NCBI RefSeq assembly: GCF_000002875.2
Contig: NC_009419.2
Coordinates: 1,346,954 to 1,410,953 of the forward strand
Direction: 5' to 3'
Origin: Leishmania infantum JPCM5
Taxonomy: Eukaryota > Euglenozoa > Kinetoplastea > Trypanosomatida > Trypanosomatidae
Length of the DNA stretch: 64,000 bases
Part shown: in pieces, positions 10,927-20,797 of the stretch
Layout: the number at the start of each line of letters is the position of its first letter
How positions within the stretch are numbered: position 1 is the first letter of the stretch
The notes under the pieces: model-generated
Told to the model about the DNA's origin: nothing
The model's input: the letters and a program-made list of their open reading frames with translations, nothing else
Database searches by the model: none
Translations under genes and position numbers: made by a program

Positions 10927-11568
10927 TCAACTGAGGATGAGTGAACGGAGAGGGGACGGGGTTTGTGTGATAGAAAATACGGAGCAGTGCTTCGGACAAC
11001 TACCTGCCAGGTTGGGAGGGAGGGAGGAGGGGGGGGGCGAAGGGGACGGCAGGTGTTGCGGACCGGTGATTGAGTCGGAAGAGTCAAGCAACAGAAACAG
11101 AGAGTCGACGAGAAATTGGATTCGCTGCGACAAAGCATGGGAGTGAGGTGTAAGTGGTGGAAGGATAACGAAGAGAAAAACGAGACAATTCGGGCCCCGC
11201 AGGGCGACCTCAGCGCCGGGAGAATCCAGTAAAGGGAAAAGGCTAGGAGGGAGCAAGATAGCCTCAGTTACAGCTCTCCCTCTCTCTACGGGCAACCCCT
11301 CGTGTTCACCACCTTTTCTCGGGGTGCAGATGTTACGCAGCCACGACTGGAGAAGCTTTTTATACGCAGTGCCGTTTTTCTTTGTTTTCTCTTTAGCGAT
11401 CTGTGTAGGCGTAGGGTTGATCGTCTTTGATCCCTGTGAAGGCCCGCAGAGCGACAGGCGGCTGATCAGCTGTTGTGGTGGTTTAAACAGATAACGAAAA
11501 GCACCATCACGCAATCGAAAGAAAGTGGAGGCGTAGACAACGTCAACGAGTTGCGTGTGTTTTGACAT
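10927..11568 (-). CDS. Possible small protein gene (doubtful)
   Basis: An open frame of 213 residues starts at the ATG at 11568, in the 1.16-kb interval between the RsmI-like gene and 6PGDH. The first ~110 residues have a mixed, protein-like composition (for example FRYLFKPPQQLISRL and AYKKLLQSWLRN). The last ~80 are Leu/Ser/Pro-rich and look like translated non-coding sequence. I recognise no family. It could equally be the 3' UTR of the upstream gene read by chance; conservation in other trypanosomatids would decide. Confidence 0.22.
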   Translation of the reverse strand: MSKHTQLVDVVYASTFFRLRDGAFRYLFKPPQQLISRLSLCGPSQGSKTINPTPTQIAKEKTKKNGTAYKKLLQSWLRNICTPRKGGEHEGLPVERGRAVTEAILLPPSLFPLLDSPGAEVALRGPNCLVFLFVILPPLTPHSHALSQRIQFLVDSLFLLLDSSDSITGPQHLPSPSPPPSSLPPNLAGSCPKHCSVFSITQTPSPLRSLILS

Positions 11569-11734
11569 TCTGGGACGGTGCTTGGTGAGGTCGTCTCCAC
11601 TGCGCAGGCGCACGCTGCAGGCCACGACCCGCCCACTACTCCCTCGCAGCCCAACCGCCGTAGGTGAGTGCGAGAGCGACGGTACACTTGGCAACTGCTT
11701 TGTCTTCCATCACTCGGTCACGCCTCCACAGCTC

Positions 11735-13123
11735 TCACACTAGCCGGCTAGCGTCGTTTCGATTAATGGAAAGGATGACTCGCAGTCTCTCCTGCTCAGA
11801 TTCGATCGCCCGAATAAGGCGCTCGCGCTTCTTCCTCTGCCGCAAGCGCCGCAGCTCAGCTCGCTGCTTCCTACACTGCCGCCGCTCCTCCTTGGCTATT
11901 GTCACACTCGACTCTGTTGACGATGACGCCGCTGCATTTGTCCCTCTGGTGCCCGGCGCCGATTCCAGGTGCGACGATGCCGCAGGCGGAGCATCCTTCA
12001 TAAGATCGCTGACTGTGCGGCGCAAACGCCGCCGCTTCGCCGCCTCCTTCTCCAGCCACGCCGCCGTCTCTTTCGGCCCCGCACCGGCAATCACCAGCAC
12101 AAGTTGCCCCTTCTTCACCAGCATCTGTGCCTCTTGACGGAGGTAGAAGCCAACGAGTCGTTCCGCTGTGTCAGCGTGCAATGATTCGTTCAGCTTCGTC
12201 AGCTCATGCGTGACGTAGACGAACCGATGCGGCAGCACAGATGCGATGTCCTGCAGCACCATCACCAGCCGTCGCGGAACTTCGTAGAAGACGCACGGGA
12301 ATGTGGCAGGGGCAACGATAGTGCGGAGAATCCGGAGTCGCGCCCCGTGAGACTTGGGTAGCACGTTTCCAAAAAAGAAAGAGCCGTCCTCAAAGGTCTG
12401 AGGGGAAAGGCCGGCGTCGCCGTCGGCGGCTGCGTCAGCGCCTCTCTTGTGGTTCTTCGCCGATTCGTAAGCAGAAGTCGTCAAACCAGATATCGCCAGC
12501 GCGCTCATCAGGGCTGATGCGCCCGGCACGGCTGTGACGCGAATACCGCTCTTCTGTAGCTCTTGCACCAGCTCCCCGCCGACGTCACCAATGCACGGGG
12601 TGCCACTCGTAGTGACCAGTGCCATGCTGCGCCCGCCCTTCAGCAACTCCACCAGCTTTTCGCGCGAGGTGCTGCGATTTCCGCGGCTATAGTGAATGAG
12701 ACGACCTTGGTTGGGGATGTTAACGAGATCCAGGAGAGTCTTGGTAGCAGGGCGATCGGTGGTGATGATGTAGTCGACGCCGCGCAGCACATCGAGGGCC
12801 CGCAAGGAGAAGTCCTTTAAGTTTCCGATGGGCACTGAGACGACGTGCAAGGCTGCCTTGTCGATGTTGGTTGGCTTCGTAAGGGGATCGAGCGCGTCCT
12901 CGGGCGTGAGGCGCACCTTTCGGTAGTGGAAAGTGCCGCTGAAACGACGAGCTGTGCCGCTGAACCCTCGAGCGGGACCAAAGAGAGCCACAACCGAAGA
13001 GCTGGAGGGCAAGGCGCGCGGTGCGCGTGTGTGACAACCTTGCGTTGCAGCGGAGCACGGTGAGCAAACGCTCCGACGAAGGTGCAGAGCGGCTGCGAAG
13101 CGCGCCCCAGACCATCCCAACAT
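11735..13123 (-). CDS. RsmI-type tetrapyrrole-methylase-family rRNA methyltransferase
   Basis: Similar along most of its length to bacterial RsmI, which uses S-adenosylmethionine to 2'-O-methylate a cytidine of small-subunit rRNA. Recognisable blocks are VSVPIGNLKDFSLRAL, TSGTPCIGDVG (the Gly/Pro-rich SAM site) and VPGASALMSALAISGL, followed by FYEVPRRL and RFVYVTHELTKL. It has 462 residues against ~285 in bacteria, through an N-terminal lead rich in Arg/Ala/Ser, an insert near the middle (KRGADAAADGDAG) and a basic C-terminal tail (RKKRERL). The N-terminus from MLGWSGARFAAALHLRRS looks like a mitochondrial presequence, suggesting mitochondrial rRNA as target. The frame is open 18 codons upstream, but that part is only the translated CA repeat, so the ATG at 13123 is preferred. 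Family sure, target inferred. Confidence 0.85.
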   Translation of the reverse strand: MLGWSGARFAAALHLRRSVCSPCSAATQGCHTRAPRALPSSSSVVALFGPARGFSGTARRFSGTFHYRKVRLTPEDALDPLTKPTNIDKAALHVVSVPIGNLKDFSLRALDVLRGVDYIITTDRPATKTLLDLVNIPNQGRLIHYSRGNRSTSREKLVELLKGGRSMALVTTSGTPCIGDVGGELVQELQKSGIRVTAVPGASALMSALAISGLTTSAYESAKNHKRGADAAADGDAGLSPQTFEDGSFFFGNVLPKSHGARLRILRTIVAPATFPCVFYEVPRRLVMVLQDIASVLPHRFVYVTHELTKLNESLHADTAERLVGFYLRQEAQMLVKKGQLVLVIAGAGPKETAAWLEKEAAKRRRLRRTVSDLMKDAPPAASSHLESAPGTRGTNAAASSSTESSVTIAKEERRQCRKQRAELRRLRQRKKRERLIRAIESEQERLRVILSINRNDASRLV

Positions 13124-13133
13124 GTTCGCGACC

Positions 13134-13155
13134 GTGTGTGTGTGTGTGTGTGTGT
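13134..13155. repeat. (GT)11 microsatellite in the RsmI-like leader
   Basis: An alternating GT run starts 11 nt upstream of the ATG at 13123; it reads (AC)n on the transcribed strand, so it is probably in the 5' leader. Confidence 0.85.
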
Positions 13156-13903
13156 ACAATTGGGATGTGCAGGTCAAAAAACCTAGTGTACCAACACATT
13201 AGTGAGACGGGTAGAGGAACGGAACCACGAGAGACCAAAAAGTGATGAAGACGGCGCTGAGGTGAGCTGCTCAGCAGGAGCCATGGGACATCTCTCAGAA
13301 GAAGGTGCTCGGCCAGCTCGAGGGACGGCCGAGCAGCAGATGATGAATCAAAAGTTGCCGACGAGCGAAGACACTGCTTCGCGCTCCTGCGGCGTGGGCA
13401 GCATCACTGTGTTCTGCAGAACGTCTTTTCTTGAGTGCATAGCAACGCCTCTCTCCTCCGCCAAGGGCTTTTCATTATCGCTTCCTTTTAAGAGTGTTTT
13501 CTTGTTAGTGGCGTGGTCATGAGAGAGAAAGGTGGTGGTGGTCGCTGTATACGCGGCGGCGACGGCATGCTTTGCAGGGCGGCCTTACGCGGAATCGGCA
13601 GACATGTGGGGAGTTCGTCGGTTGCTTTGCTAGTAGAGCTTTTTCGCCCCTCCTCCATGCGCCCTCCTTACATTAAAACACCAAAAAAAAAACGAAGAAA
13701 CCAGAGGAAACAGCTCCGGCAGCAGAGAATATGCAGGCGACGCGAAGGAAACGGGGAGGGGAGGGGAAAACGACAGTCAATCACGGACCGCCTACGGTAC
13801 CTCCCCTCATTCCGTCTTTCGCTCTGCTTCAACCTCACACCGCACCGTCGAGTGCGCTTTCACACAAGTCCGACAAAGTCGAGGGGCGCGCGGCATGCAT
13901 CCG
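13156..13903. other. Non-coding spacer
   Basis: This lies between the THADA-like stop and the RsmI-like start. It has an A-rich run near 13678-13692 and a mixed purine stretch. No gene is seen; it is presumably the 3' UTR of the THADA-like gene and the acceptor region of the RsmI-like gene. Confidence 0.55.
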
Positions 13904-16900
13904 TTACACCAGGAAGCTGTCATAGACGGAGAAGCAGACCGGCATCGTGGCAGCGTCACTGGTGGCATTGCCCAAGATGTGCGCAGCAAGGTGCGACAGA
14001 ACTGTCTTCTCGGCAAACATGTTCGCCGCTTCCTTCTGAAACAGGACATCCTCGTCGTCGCTACCGGCGACTTCTTCCCCGTCACCGGCCTCCTCCGCCG
14101 GTGCGGCCCCGACAACAACCGATGCAGTCGTTGGTGAGTCTGCGAGGGACATGACGGGCCTGAGCGCGTCGACGCCAGACAAGAGGCCAGCGTCGTGCAG
14201 CCGACGCAGGAGGCGCACAACCGCGAGGAGACAGAACACTTGGTCTCGAGGAGCATCGTGTGCGCCCCACATGCTGCGAGAGCAGATAGCCGCTGCCGCA
14301 TCACGAATCTCGGATGTGTCATCCACCAGCAGCCGCAACAGCACCAAAAAGAGCGTGACAGCACTCGCCGGGCATGTTGACGCCGCGGCTGCGGCGCTGC
14401 GGCGCAAAAAGGACTGTGCGGTGCGCAGTGCCTTCACCACTGCCAAGCGAGACTCCAGTGGCTGCTCTGGCTCACAGTAGTAGGACAAGAGGTGCGCGAC
14501 TGCAGGGGAAACAGCGTGGGCGTCAGAGACATAAATGTCATGCGTGGCGATGAAGTCGAGCGCCGCGCTGCAGGCATCCGAGTTGTGCAGCGGCGTGGCC
14601 GTCGCGGAGTCGTCACCGTCGGCAGACAGAGTAAGGAGAGAGACAAGCGTTGCATGCAACTGCTTGACAGCAGAAGTCTGCTGCCATGCGTCGAGGCTGG
14701 AGAAGTCTGATGAATGGGGCGGAGCAGTGGTCGCATCGGCCGTCTTGTTCGTCAGTGCCATAGCCATGGCAGCAAAACGCATGTGCGAGACAAGCTGCCC
14801 CCACGCAATGCACCCGATCGTCATCTTCAGGGGCGACGCGGGGCTTGCGGCGCCGTCAAACAGCTCCGTCAATGACTTCAGCGCCAGCTGTGGAAGGTCA
14901 CAGTGCAGATCGCGTGATATCACGCGCAGCACCACCGCAATGTCCGTCCTGTTGAGAGCATCGGCCGCGTCCGAGTAGTGCCGGAGCTGCGTCATGACCC
15001 ACGAGATGAGGTTGTGCTCGCCGCGCCGGATGCTAAGGGCGGCGGCCTCCTCTTGCAGCAGTTCAGCTAACCGCCCCTGCTCCACCCCCGTCCAATGCCC
15101 GATCGGGGCCCTTTCACGCTGCGCAGCCAGAAACACGAGCATGGCACTTACACCCTCCATCACGCTGCCACGTTCCGAGACGACATGGCGCGCCTTAAGA
15201 TAAGCGCTCATAGCCTCAACGCACATGCCGCGCACTGCGTGCTGCTGTCCCGGGCTTAGCTTGTGTCGCGCGCCATAGAAGACGACATCTGCCAGTAAGG
15301 CGAACAGCGAAGCCGCTACAGTGGCGCTCACAGTGCAGGCCCGGACGAGCGCTTGCTGACAAGAGAGAAGAGCCTCGCTAATGGCCTGAATGACCGCCTC
15401 GGCGACCGTCGGTGTGGCGTAGCTACTGCGCTTCTGTCTGTAGTGGCGGCGCAGCGTCCCGACGTACTGAGCATGAAACTGCAGCAGCTGCAGCACCGCG
15501 CCATGGCACGAGTTCAAGCCCCCGCCAGCTGCGCCCCCACGTTGTTTGAGCGGGCCCGGGTGATTCGCGGAGTCCGTGAGAGAGCGATGCGGCTGCAGCA
15601 GCTCTAGCGACAAGCCACGTCGAGTCTGCTCAATCGTCCTCCTAAGAGAGGAGAGCGGCACCAAGCAGCACAGCGCCACCGCGCCGGCGGAGCGAACCAT
15701 CAAACTCGGCGATCCGGCGCACTGCATTACAGCCTCTATCATGCGGGCCGCGTCGTCCGAGTCGCCGTGGCTGACCTTGGTGATGAGATGCGGCGGATCT
15801 GGCGAGAGCATTGACAGAAGCTGCAGCACCGGGAAAAGAGCAACACTTACCTTGGCAGCGGAGGCGGCACCGCCGTCCTCGCCCTTCGCTTCCTGGACCG
15901 ATCGGCTCCCTCTCGTCAGCTCCGCGTACGCGTAGGCGACGCCGCGCGGCATGCGCTTTGCGACGTCGTGCAGGGAGGTGTTCACACCAGAGCCGCCGGT
16001 CGACGGGTGCTCGCCGACAAAACGGTGGATGACGGCGGAGAAGAGCATGAGCGAGCTGTTGCGCGTGTACCAACTGGCGTCGTGGAAGCCTTCCGTTGCT
16101 AAAGAGAACGCCTCCTCGATGTACGCCACAACGCGGTCGGCAAACACCTTGTCCTCGAAGATGAACTTCATCACGTTAAGCGCGTTGGAGCGCTGGCTAC
16201 GTCGCACCGTCTCCGCAGAAACGCCGAGAGGCGCGGTCTCGGCGCCGCCCAGCGCATGTGCGCCGGCGATGTCGCCGCGCGCGACGCGCAGAAGTTGCCT
16301 CATCGCTGAAGGAAAGAGGCAGTATGGCACCGTCGTGTCTTCCGCCTCGAGCACTGCAAGGATAGCATGCGGGAGGCCTTGGCTGCGCCGCAGTATGCGG
16401 GTGACATGTCCAGAGGTGACGCCCTCCGGCCCCATCAAGTAGTCGAGCAGCTCTGCCGGGAGTTGGTAGAACAGCGTTTGACGCGAGCGCACCAGTGTGG
16501 CCACGAGGGCTTTGAGCGCCTCACGGACACAACGCATCACTCCGTTGTGCTTCGTGAGGAGTAGCGCATGCACGAGCTCGTAGGCGGCCGCATGGACGGC
16601 AGCGAACGGCATGGCGTGCACCGGTCGTACCTTCAAGAGGCGCGTGATGGAGCCTGCGGCGACGCGCATGCTGAGCCAGGTGTTGTTCACCACTCCCCGC
16701 ATCGCAGACTCCGCCTCGGGCCGACTGCGGTCGTAGACATGGCCGCGGCAGTCCACGACCTCGTCCGCGACCGACGACGCGGTGGCGCCGGCGGTCACTG
16801 TCTCCGTGCCCACCAGTGAGCTGCACGTGCGCAGGACAAGGCAGCAGCACTGCAAGAGATTCGTGCACGCCAGCGTCAGCAGCGACGATGGGGAAGCCGC

Positions 16901-19900
16901 GGCGGCTCGGCACTCGACCGACGCCATGAGACTTAGCAGCTCCGCGCAAAGCGAGAGGGTGCCGTGGAGCGGGTTTGCCTGAATGTAGGCGTATGCCTTG
17001 GTGCCACGCATCGCGCTCATCTCGGCACACTTGCCCTCCACAGACGTGCGTTCTCGCTCCAGCAGGCCGCTGAGACGCTCAAGCTCCTCCAGCGGACGCT
17101 GCCTCGTGGCTTCCTGCGCCTCCGCTGTGAGCGTGGTGAAGATGAGAAACCGCCCCACGGCGCCCTCAGCGTTGCGGAACGTCTGCGCACGGAGCAGATC
17201 CTGATGAGCGCGCGCCGCCATAGCGGATGCAGAGGCGGCGCTGCCGCCGTCGATGCCGTTAGTCGCCGTGAAAACCGCTGTTGGGGCCAACTCGCAGAAG
17301 GCGCGCAGCAGCTCTCGGGCGCTCTCACGCGCTTGCGACCAGCCATCCGACAGCGCGGCAAGGAGGGATGGTACGACACAGATGTGCAGCAGCGGCAATG
17401 CGGCGCCGCCGCTCACCGATTCTGTGGCGGCAGCCCATTCCATAGCCTCCTTTTTGGCGACATGTGTGCGCAGCCCTTGCAGAAGAATGGAGTACCCCAT
17501 CATGGCCGCGACGCGCCGCTCCACCGAAAGCCCGGCGCCCGCGTGAGCGCTCGTGCCGATGTTCTGGGCGAAGATGCTCGAGAGGCGTCTGCAGTGATCC
17601 ATCACCGCCACCCGATACGCCGCGGTGCCCAGCTCCAGCTGCAAGTCCTGCCCGCTGGCGGAAACCGCCACCAGGGACGTTGCGCCAGTGCGTTGGGCAG
17701 CCGCCACCGCGTCCTCCTGTCGCTCACCCTTCTTGTGCGCCTTCTTGGGAGTCGCCGAAGCCGCTGTCGATGCCGATGCCCCATTCTGGGGTTTGCTGGT
17801 GTAGCTCTCCATGAGTCGACGCACCCACTTCTTTAGCATCTCTAGAAGTCCTTTGCGTGCGGTGCTGTCTCCGCCGAGGTGCATGTTAAAGATGATGTAC
17901 TCCTCCACCCTGCGCAGCTGCCAAGGTTGCACGGCTTGAATTTTCTTGGCGCCTAGCACGCAGAGACACAAAGCTGTATTGCGCACGTCGTAGTTGAGGC
18001 TGCGGCTACCTTCCTCCAGCACCCGCAGTATAGTACTACCAGGGGCAAGGTAGGGCGTAATGTCCACCCCGACGCCGCGCGCGCGAGCGACCACCTCGAC
18101 TACACCTTGCTCAACACGCTCGTACTCTGGTGCTGCCACGGTGCCGGGCAGCGAGGACTGTCCATAGGAAGCGCCGTCCAGGTTTGCGGCGACGGCGGTG
18201 AGTATGGCGCGTAGACACGCTGGGTCCTGCTTCACCAAGGGCGCCACAAAGTGGGCGGTTATGTGCGATATGTTCACCCCCTCACTGACGTTGGACGAGA
18301 CACCAACGTAGCCTTTCTCTGTGATCGCGCGTACTAGCGGCTCGATGATGCCACGCCGCATCACATGCTCGGCTGTTTCGCCGTCGCAGCTGCAGCCTGC
18401 GATAGCAGCGTCTGGCGGTGCTTTCGCAATGCCTCGCGCTAAATGGGCAAAGAGGTCGCCGGCTACGTTACCAATCTTGTGATTGCTCGCCCCTGTCAAC
18501 AGTGTGCGGGAGAAGGCGGAGACGGCGTCTGTTGCCGCGTTGGGGCAGCCATAGTGGCGCTGCAGCGCCGCGATGAAGTCGCCCAGGGGCATCATGGAAA
18601 GCAAGCCAAGAAGCGCGTGGTACTTTCCGCGGCGCTCCGCTTGTGCTTGGAGGATCTGATCGAGCGTCACGGAGGTGTCGACACCACGGTCGAGCTGTTC
18701 GCCAGGCGCATGAGAGGCGCTACCGCGAAGCAGCGCATGTATCCTCAAGATCTCGCCGTACGTGCCGTAGAGGGCACCAGACATCTGCTGTGTGCCGTCA
18801 TCCCACAGCGCCATGATGAGCTGAGTGGCGTAGGAGAGTGCGTTCTGCAACTTTGGGGATGAAGTGCACAGCGAAGAGAGGTGGCGAAAAAGTGCCGTTG
18901 CCTGGCTCACCTCCGGCGCCGAAGACTCTAGCGAACACTGGGATAAAGCCAGTTTCGTGAGAGCGTCGGCACCCCTGTTCTTCGCAGATTGCGCGAGCGC
19001 CTTGACGGCGATCTTCAGAACCGAGCTCACGTGGCGCACGACGCTGTCCACCGTCTGAATAGCCATAAATCGCGTCTCCGGCTCCTGCACAACGTTGCAG
19101 TATTGCTGCGCCGCCTGCAAAATGATGTCGTAGGCTATGATAGTGCCATGCGAGGGATTGCTCGGCGCTTTTTCCGCCCCAATCGCCGACAGCGAGGTCC
19201 ACGGTAGAGGCCTCAGTAGGAGCCCGAGTGACATCCAGTCCCCGCGAATCGGCGCCGACGTGTGCGCCAGAATGCCCTTGAGCAGCGCAAAGCAGCCATT
19301 GGGCGTTAAGTTGGAAAAGAGGTCGTACAGGGCCTTAGCCCCAGCGCCACCATCAGCCTGAGCTGCCTCTCGCGGGTTCGCCGCTGACACGACGCGCAGA
19401 GCCACGTCTGTCTGCGCAAAAAGGTGCGCGAGCGACAAAGCAGCGGCTGTTCTACTCTCCTGCAACTCGGGGACGCTGTCGGTGGACGCCTCCGCACCGA
19501 GAAGTCTGGCAGCACCACCTGTGTATTGGGCAACGTCGTCGCGTAGCGCGGCACATACGAAGGCCAACAGCCACGCGTCGCACGTGCGCACCGTCAAGAT
19601 CGACGCCACCAGTAGTCCAACCGCGTTCAGAACATCCTTTGGGAAGATGGGCGAGTACAGCATGACGATGGTGGGTTGCAGCAGACGCGTCAGATCGCGG
19701 CGCACGTTGTCGCCGGTAGCGCCGGACGCCATCGCCAGTGTAAGCGAGTCCATGTACTTGTGGATGTACGCGGCGACTACGCGGACGCAGAAGCGAATGT
19801 GCTCGAGATCTTCGCCAAACACAGCAGCAGCGTCGGCCTTATGCGCCACCGGTGGCACAGCCACCGCCACACCATTGCTGGCCTCCTCATCCGCATTGGT

Positions 19901-20797
19901 CACACTTTGCGCAGCCTCGTTGGTCAGCCGTGGCAGCGTGCCTGCGCCATCACTTGCATCGGTGGCGGTGCTAGCCTGGACACGGCTGTGGCTAGTCGCG
20001 TTAACAACGACCCACTGGAAGCTGTCGGCAAGCAGCGGCAGCACCTCCAGAAACGTGTCCTTGAATATGCCAGGCATCATGGGCATCAGCGTGCTTGTCA
20101 GTCCATCTACTGCATTCAAGAAGTTCAACACCTGATCGCGCTCAGCGCTGCAGTCGTCCATGCTTCGCGCAGCGGGGATAATGGTGCCTCGATTCTCCGA
20201 GCTGCACGGAAAGTACACCGCGGCGGCAGCCTCGGAGGTGTCACTGCGGGCACCAAGCGCCGCCACAGGTCTCATGGCGGTAGCGGCGTCTGCCTCCCAC
20301 GACTTGGCGCAGTGCAGGATGCGTGCAACGTACATTTCACGAACAGTCGCCTCCGTCGCGGCGTCTGGTGCAGGCAGAAGCGTTCGCAGCAGAGTCATGA
20401 GCGCTCGGTGCAGATAGCGCACGCGGCAGTCGAGGAGCAGCGGCACAACTGCCTCGAGTGCTAGGGTGCGGCCCCACGAGTGGAGCTCACCAGTCGACTC
20501 AGTGAGAATCGCCGCCAGTCGACACTTGGGGATCTCACGTATGGCGCCCGTCATTTTCGAGATGGCGTGCAGCTGCTGCTCTGGGGTGAGGGAAAGCTGA
20601 AGGAGTTCCTGAAGTGCGGCGTCCGTCGTGCGCACCACCTTGGTCGCCAATGCCGAGGACGGTGCCGTAACGAAGAGGGCTCGCGCCACCTGCTCCAGGG
20701 ACTGCCGTACATCCTCCGGCACATCGAACGTGCTTTGGAGGTCGGGGCGGCGCTGGCGACGTCGTGTGAGCGTCGCATTCGCGGGCTGCTCTGCCAT
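13904..20797 (-). CDS. THADA/Trm732-like giant armadillo-type protein (DUF2428)
   Basis: The protein has 2297 residues, almost entirely alpha-helical with Ala/Leu-rich repeats, as in HEAT/ARM proteins. The diagnostic part is at about residues 1350-1600. NTWLSMRVAAGSITRLL is followed by RRSQGLPHAILAVLEAE, ALNVMKFIFEDKVFADRVV and then HDASWYTRNSSLMLFSAVIH. These match, in order, the conserved core of DUF2428, found in human THADA and yeast Trm732. Trm732 partners the methyltransferase Trm7 for 2'-O-methylation of nucleotide 32 in tRNA anticodon loops, so a tRNA-modification scaffold is the likely role. The length fits THADA (~1950) better than Trm732 (~1400) and exceeds both. I first considered GCN1, but the core motifs fit DUF2428. 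The start is uncertain: see the splice-site finding at 20789-20840. Confidence 0.75.
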   Translation of the reverse strand: MAEQPANATLTRRRQRRPDLQSTFDVPEDVRQSLEQVARALFVTAPSSALATKVVRTTDAALQELLQLSLTPEQQLHAISKMTGAIREIPKCRLAAILTESTGELHSWGRTLALEAVVPLLLDCRVRYLHRALMTLLRTLLPAPDAATEATVREMYVARILHCAKSWEADAATAMRPVAALGARSDTSEAAAAVYFPCSSENRGTIIPAARSMDDCSAERDQVLNFLNAVDGLTSTLMPMMPGIFKDTFLEVLPLLADSFQWVVVNATSHSRVQASTATDASDGAGTLPRLTNEAAQSVTNADEEASNGVAVAVPPVAHKADAAAVFGEDLEHIRFCVRVVAAYIHKYMDSLTLAMASGATGDNVRRDLTRLLQPTIVMLYSPIFPKDVLNAVGLLVASILTVRTCDAWLLAFVCAALRDDVAQYTGGAARLLGAEASTDSVPELQESRTAAALSLAHLFAQTDVALRVVSAANPREAAQADGGAGAKALYDLFSNLTPNGCFALLKGILAHTSAPIRGDWMSLGLLLRPLPWTSLSAIGAEKAPSNPSHGTIIAYDIILQAAQQYCNVVQEPETRFMAIQTVDSVVRHVSSVLKIAVKALAQSAKNRGADALTKLALSQCSLESSAPEVSQATALFRHLSSLCTSSPKLQNALSYATQLIMALWDDGTQQMSGALYGTYGEILRIHALLRGSASHAPGEQLDRGVDTSVTLDQILQAQAERRGKYHALLGLLSMMPLGDFIAALQRHYGCPNAATDAVSAFSRTLLTGASNHKIGNVAGDLFAHLARGIAKAPPDAAIAGCSCDGETAEHVMRRGIIEPLVRAITEKGYVGVSSNVSEGVNISHITAHFVAPLVKQDPACLRAILTAVAANLDGASYGQSSLPGTVAAPEYERVEQGVVEVVARARGVGVDITPYLAPGSTILRVLEEGSRSLNYDVRNTALCLCVLGAKKIQAVQPWQLRRVEEYIIFNMHLGGDSTARKGLLEMLKKWVRRLMESYTSKPQNGASASTAASATPKKAHKKGERQEDAVAAAQRTGATSLVAVSASGQDLQLELGTAAYRVAVMDHCRRLSSIFAQNIGTSAHAGAGLSVERRVAAMMGYSILLQGLRTHVAKKEAMEWAAATESVSGGAALPLLHICVVPSLLAALSDGWSQARESARELLRAFCELAPTAVFTATNGIDGGSAASASAMAARAHQDLLRAQTFRNAEGAVGRFLIFTTLTAEAQEATRQRPLEELERLSGLLERERTSVEGKCAEMSAMRGTKAYAYIQANPLHGTLSLCAELLSLMASVECRAAAASPSSLLTLACTNLLQCCCLVLRTCSSLVGTETVTAGATASSVADEVVDCRGHVYDRSRPEAESAMRGVVNNTWLSMRVAAGSITRLLKVRPVHAMPFAAVHAAAYELVHALLLTKHNGVMRCVREALKALVATLVRSRQTLFYQLPAELLDYLMGPEGVTSGHVTRILRRSQGLPHAILAVLEAEDTTVPYCLFPSAMRQLLRVARGDIAGAHALGGAETAPLGVSAETVRRSQRSNALNVMKFIFEDKVFADRVVAYIEEAFSLATEGFHDASWYTRNSSLMLFSAVIHRFVGEHPSTGGSGVNTSLHDVAKRMPRGVAYAYAELTRGSRSVQEAKGEDGGAASAAKVSVALFPVLQLLSMLSPDPPHLITKVSHGDSDDAARMIEAVMQCAGSPSLMVRSAGAVALCCLVPLSSLRRTIEQTRRGLSLELLQPHRSLTDSANHPGPLKQRGGAAGGGLNSCHGAVLQLLQFHAQYVGTLRRHYRQKRSSYATPTVAEAVIQAISEALLSCQQALVRACTVSATVAASLFALLADVVFYGARHKLSPGQQHAVRGMCVEAMSAYLKARHVVSERGSVMEGVSAMLVFLAAQRERAPIGHWTGVEQGRLAELLQEEAAALSIRRGEHNLISWVMTQLRHYSDAADALNRTDIAVVLRVISRDLHCDLPQLALKSLTELFDGAASPASPLKMTIGCIAWGQLVSHMRFAAMAMALTNKTADATTAPPHSSDFSSLDAWQQTSAVKQLHATLVSLLTLSADGDDSATATPLHNSDACSAALDFIATHDIYVSDAHAVSPAVAHLLSYYCEPEQPLESRLAVVKALRTAQSFLRRSAAAAASTCPASAVTLFLVLLRLLVDDTSEIRDAAAAICSRSMWGAHDAPRDQVFCLLAVVRLLRRLHDAGLLSGVDALRPVMSLADSPTTASVVVGAAPAEEAGDGEEVAGSDDEDVLFQKEAANMFAEKTVLSHLAAHILGNATSDAATMPVCFSVYDSFLV

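Noticed and set aside
13904..20797. GCN1 as the identity of the 2297-aa gene
   Set aside because: The HEAT-like composition fits, but the conserved motifs (RRSQGLPHAIL, WYTRNSSLMLFSAVI) are those of THADA/Trm732, not the GCN1 EF3-like or RWD-binding regions.
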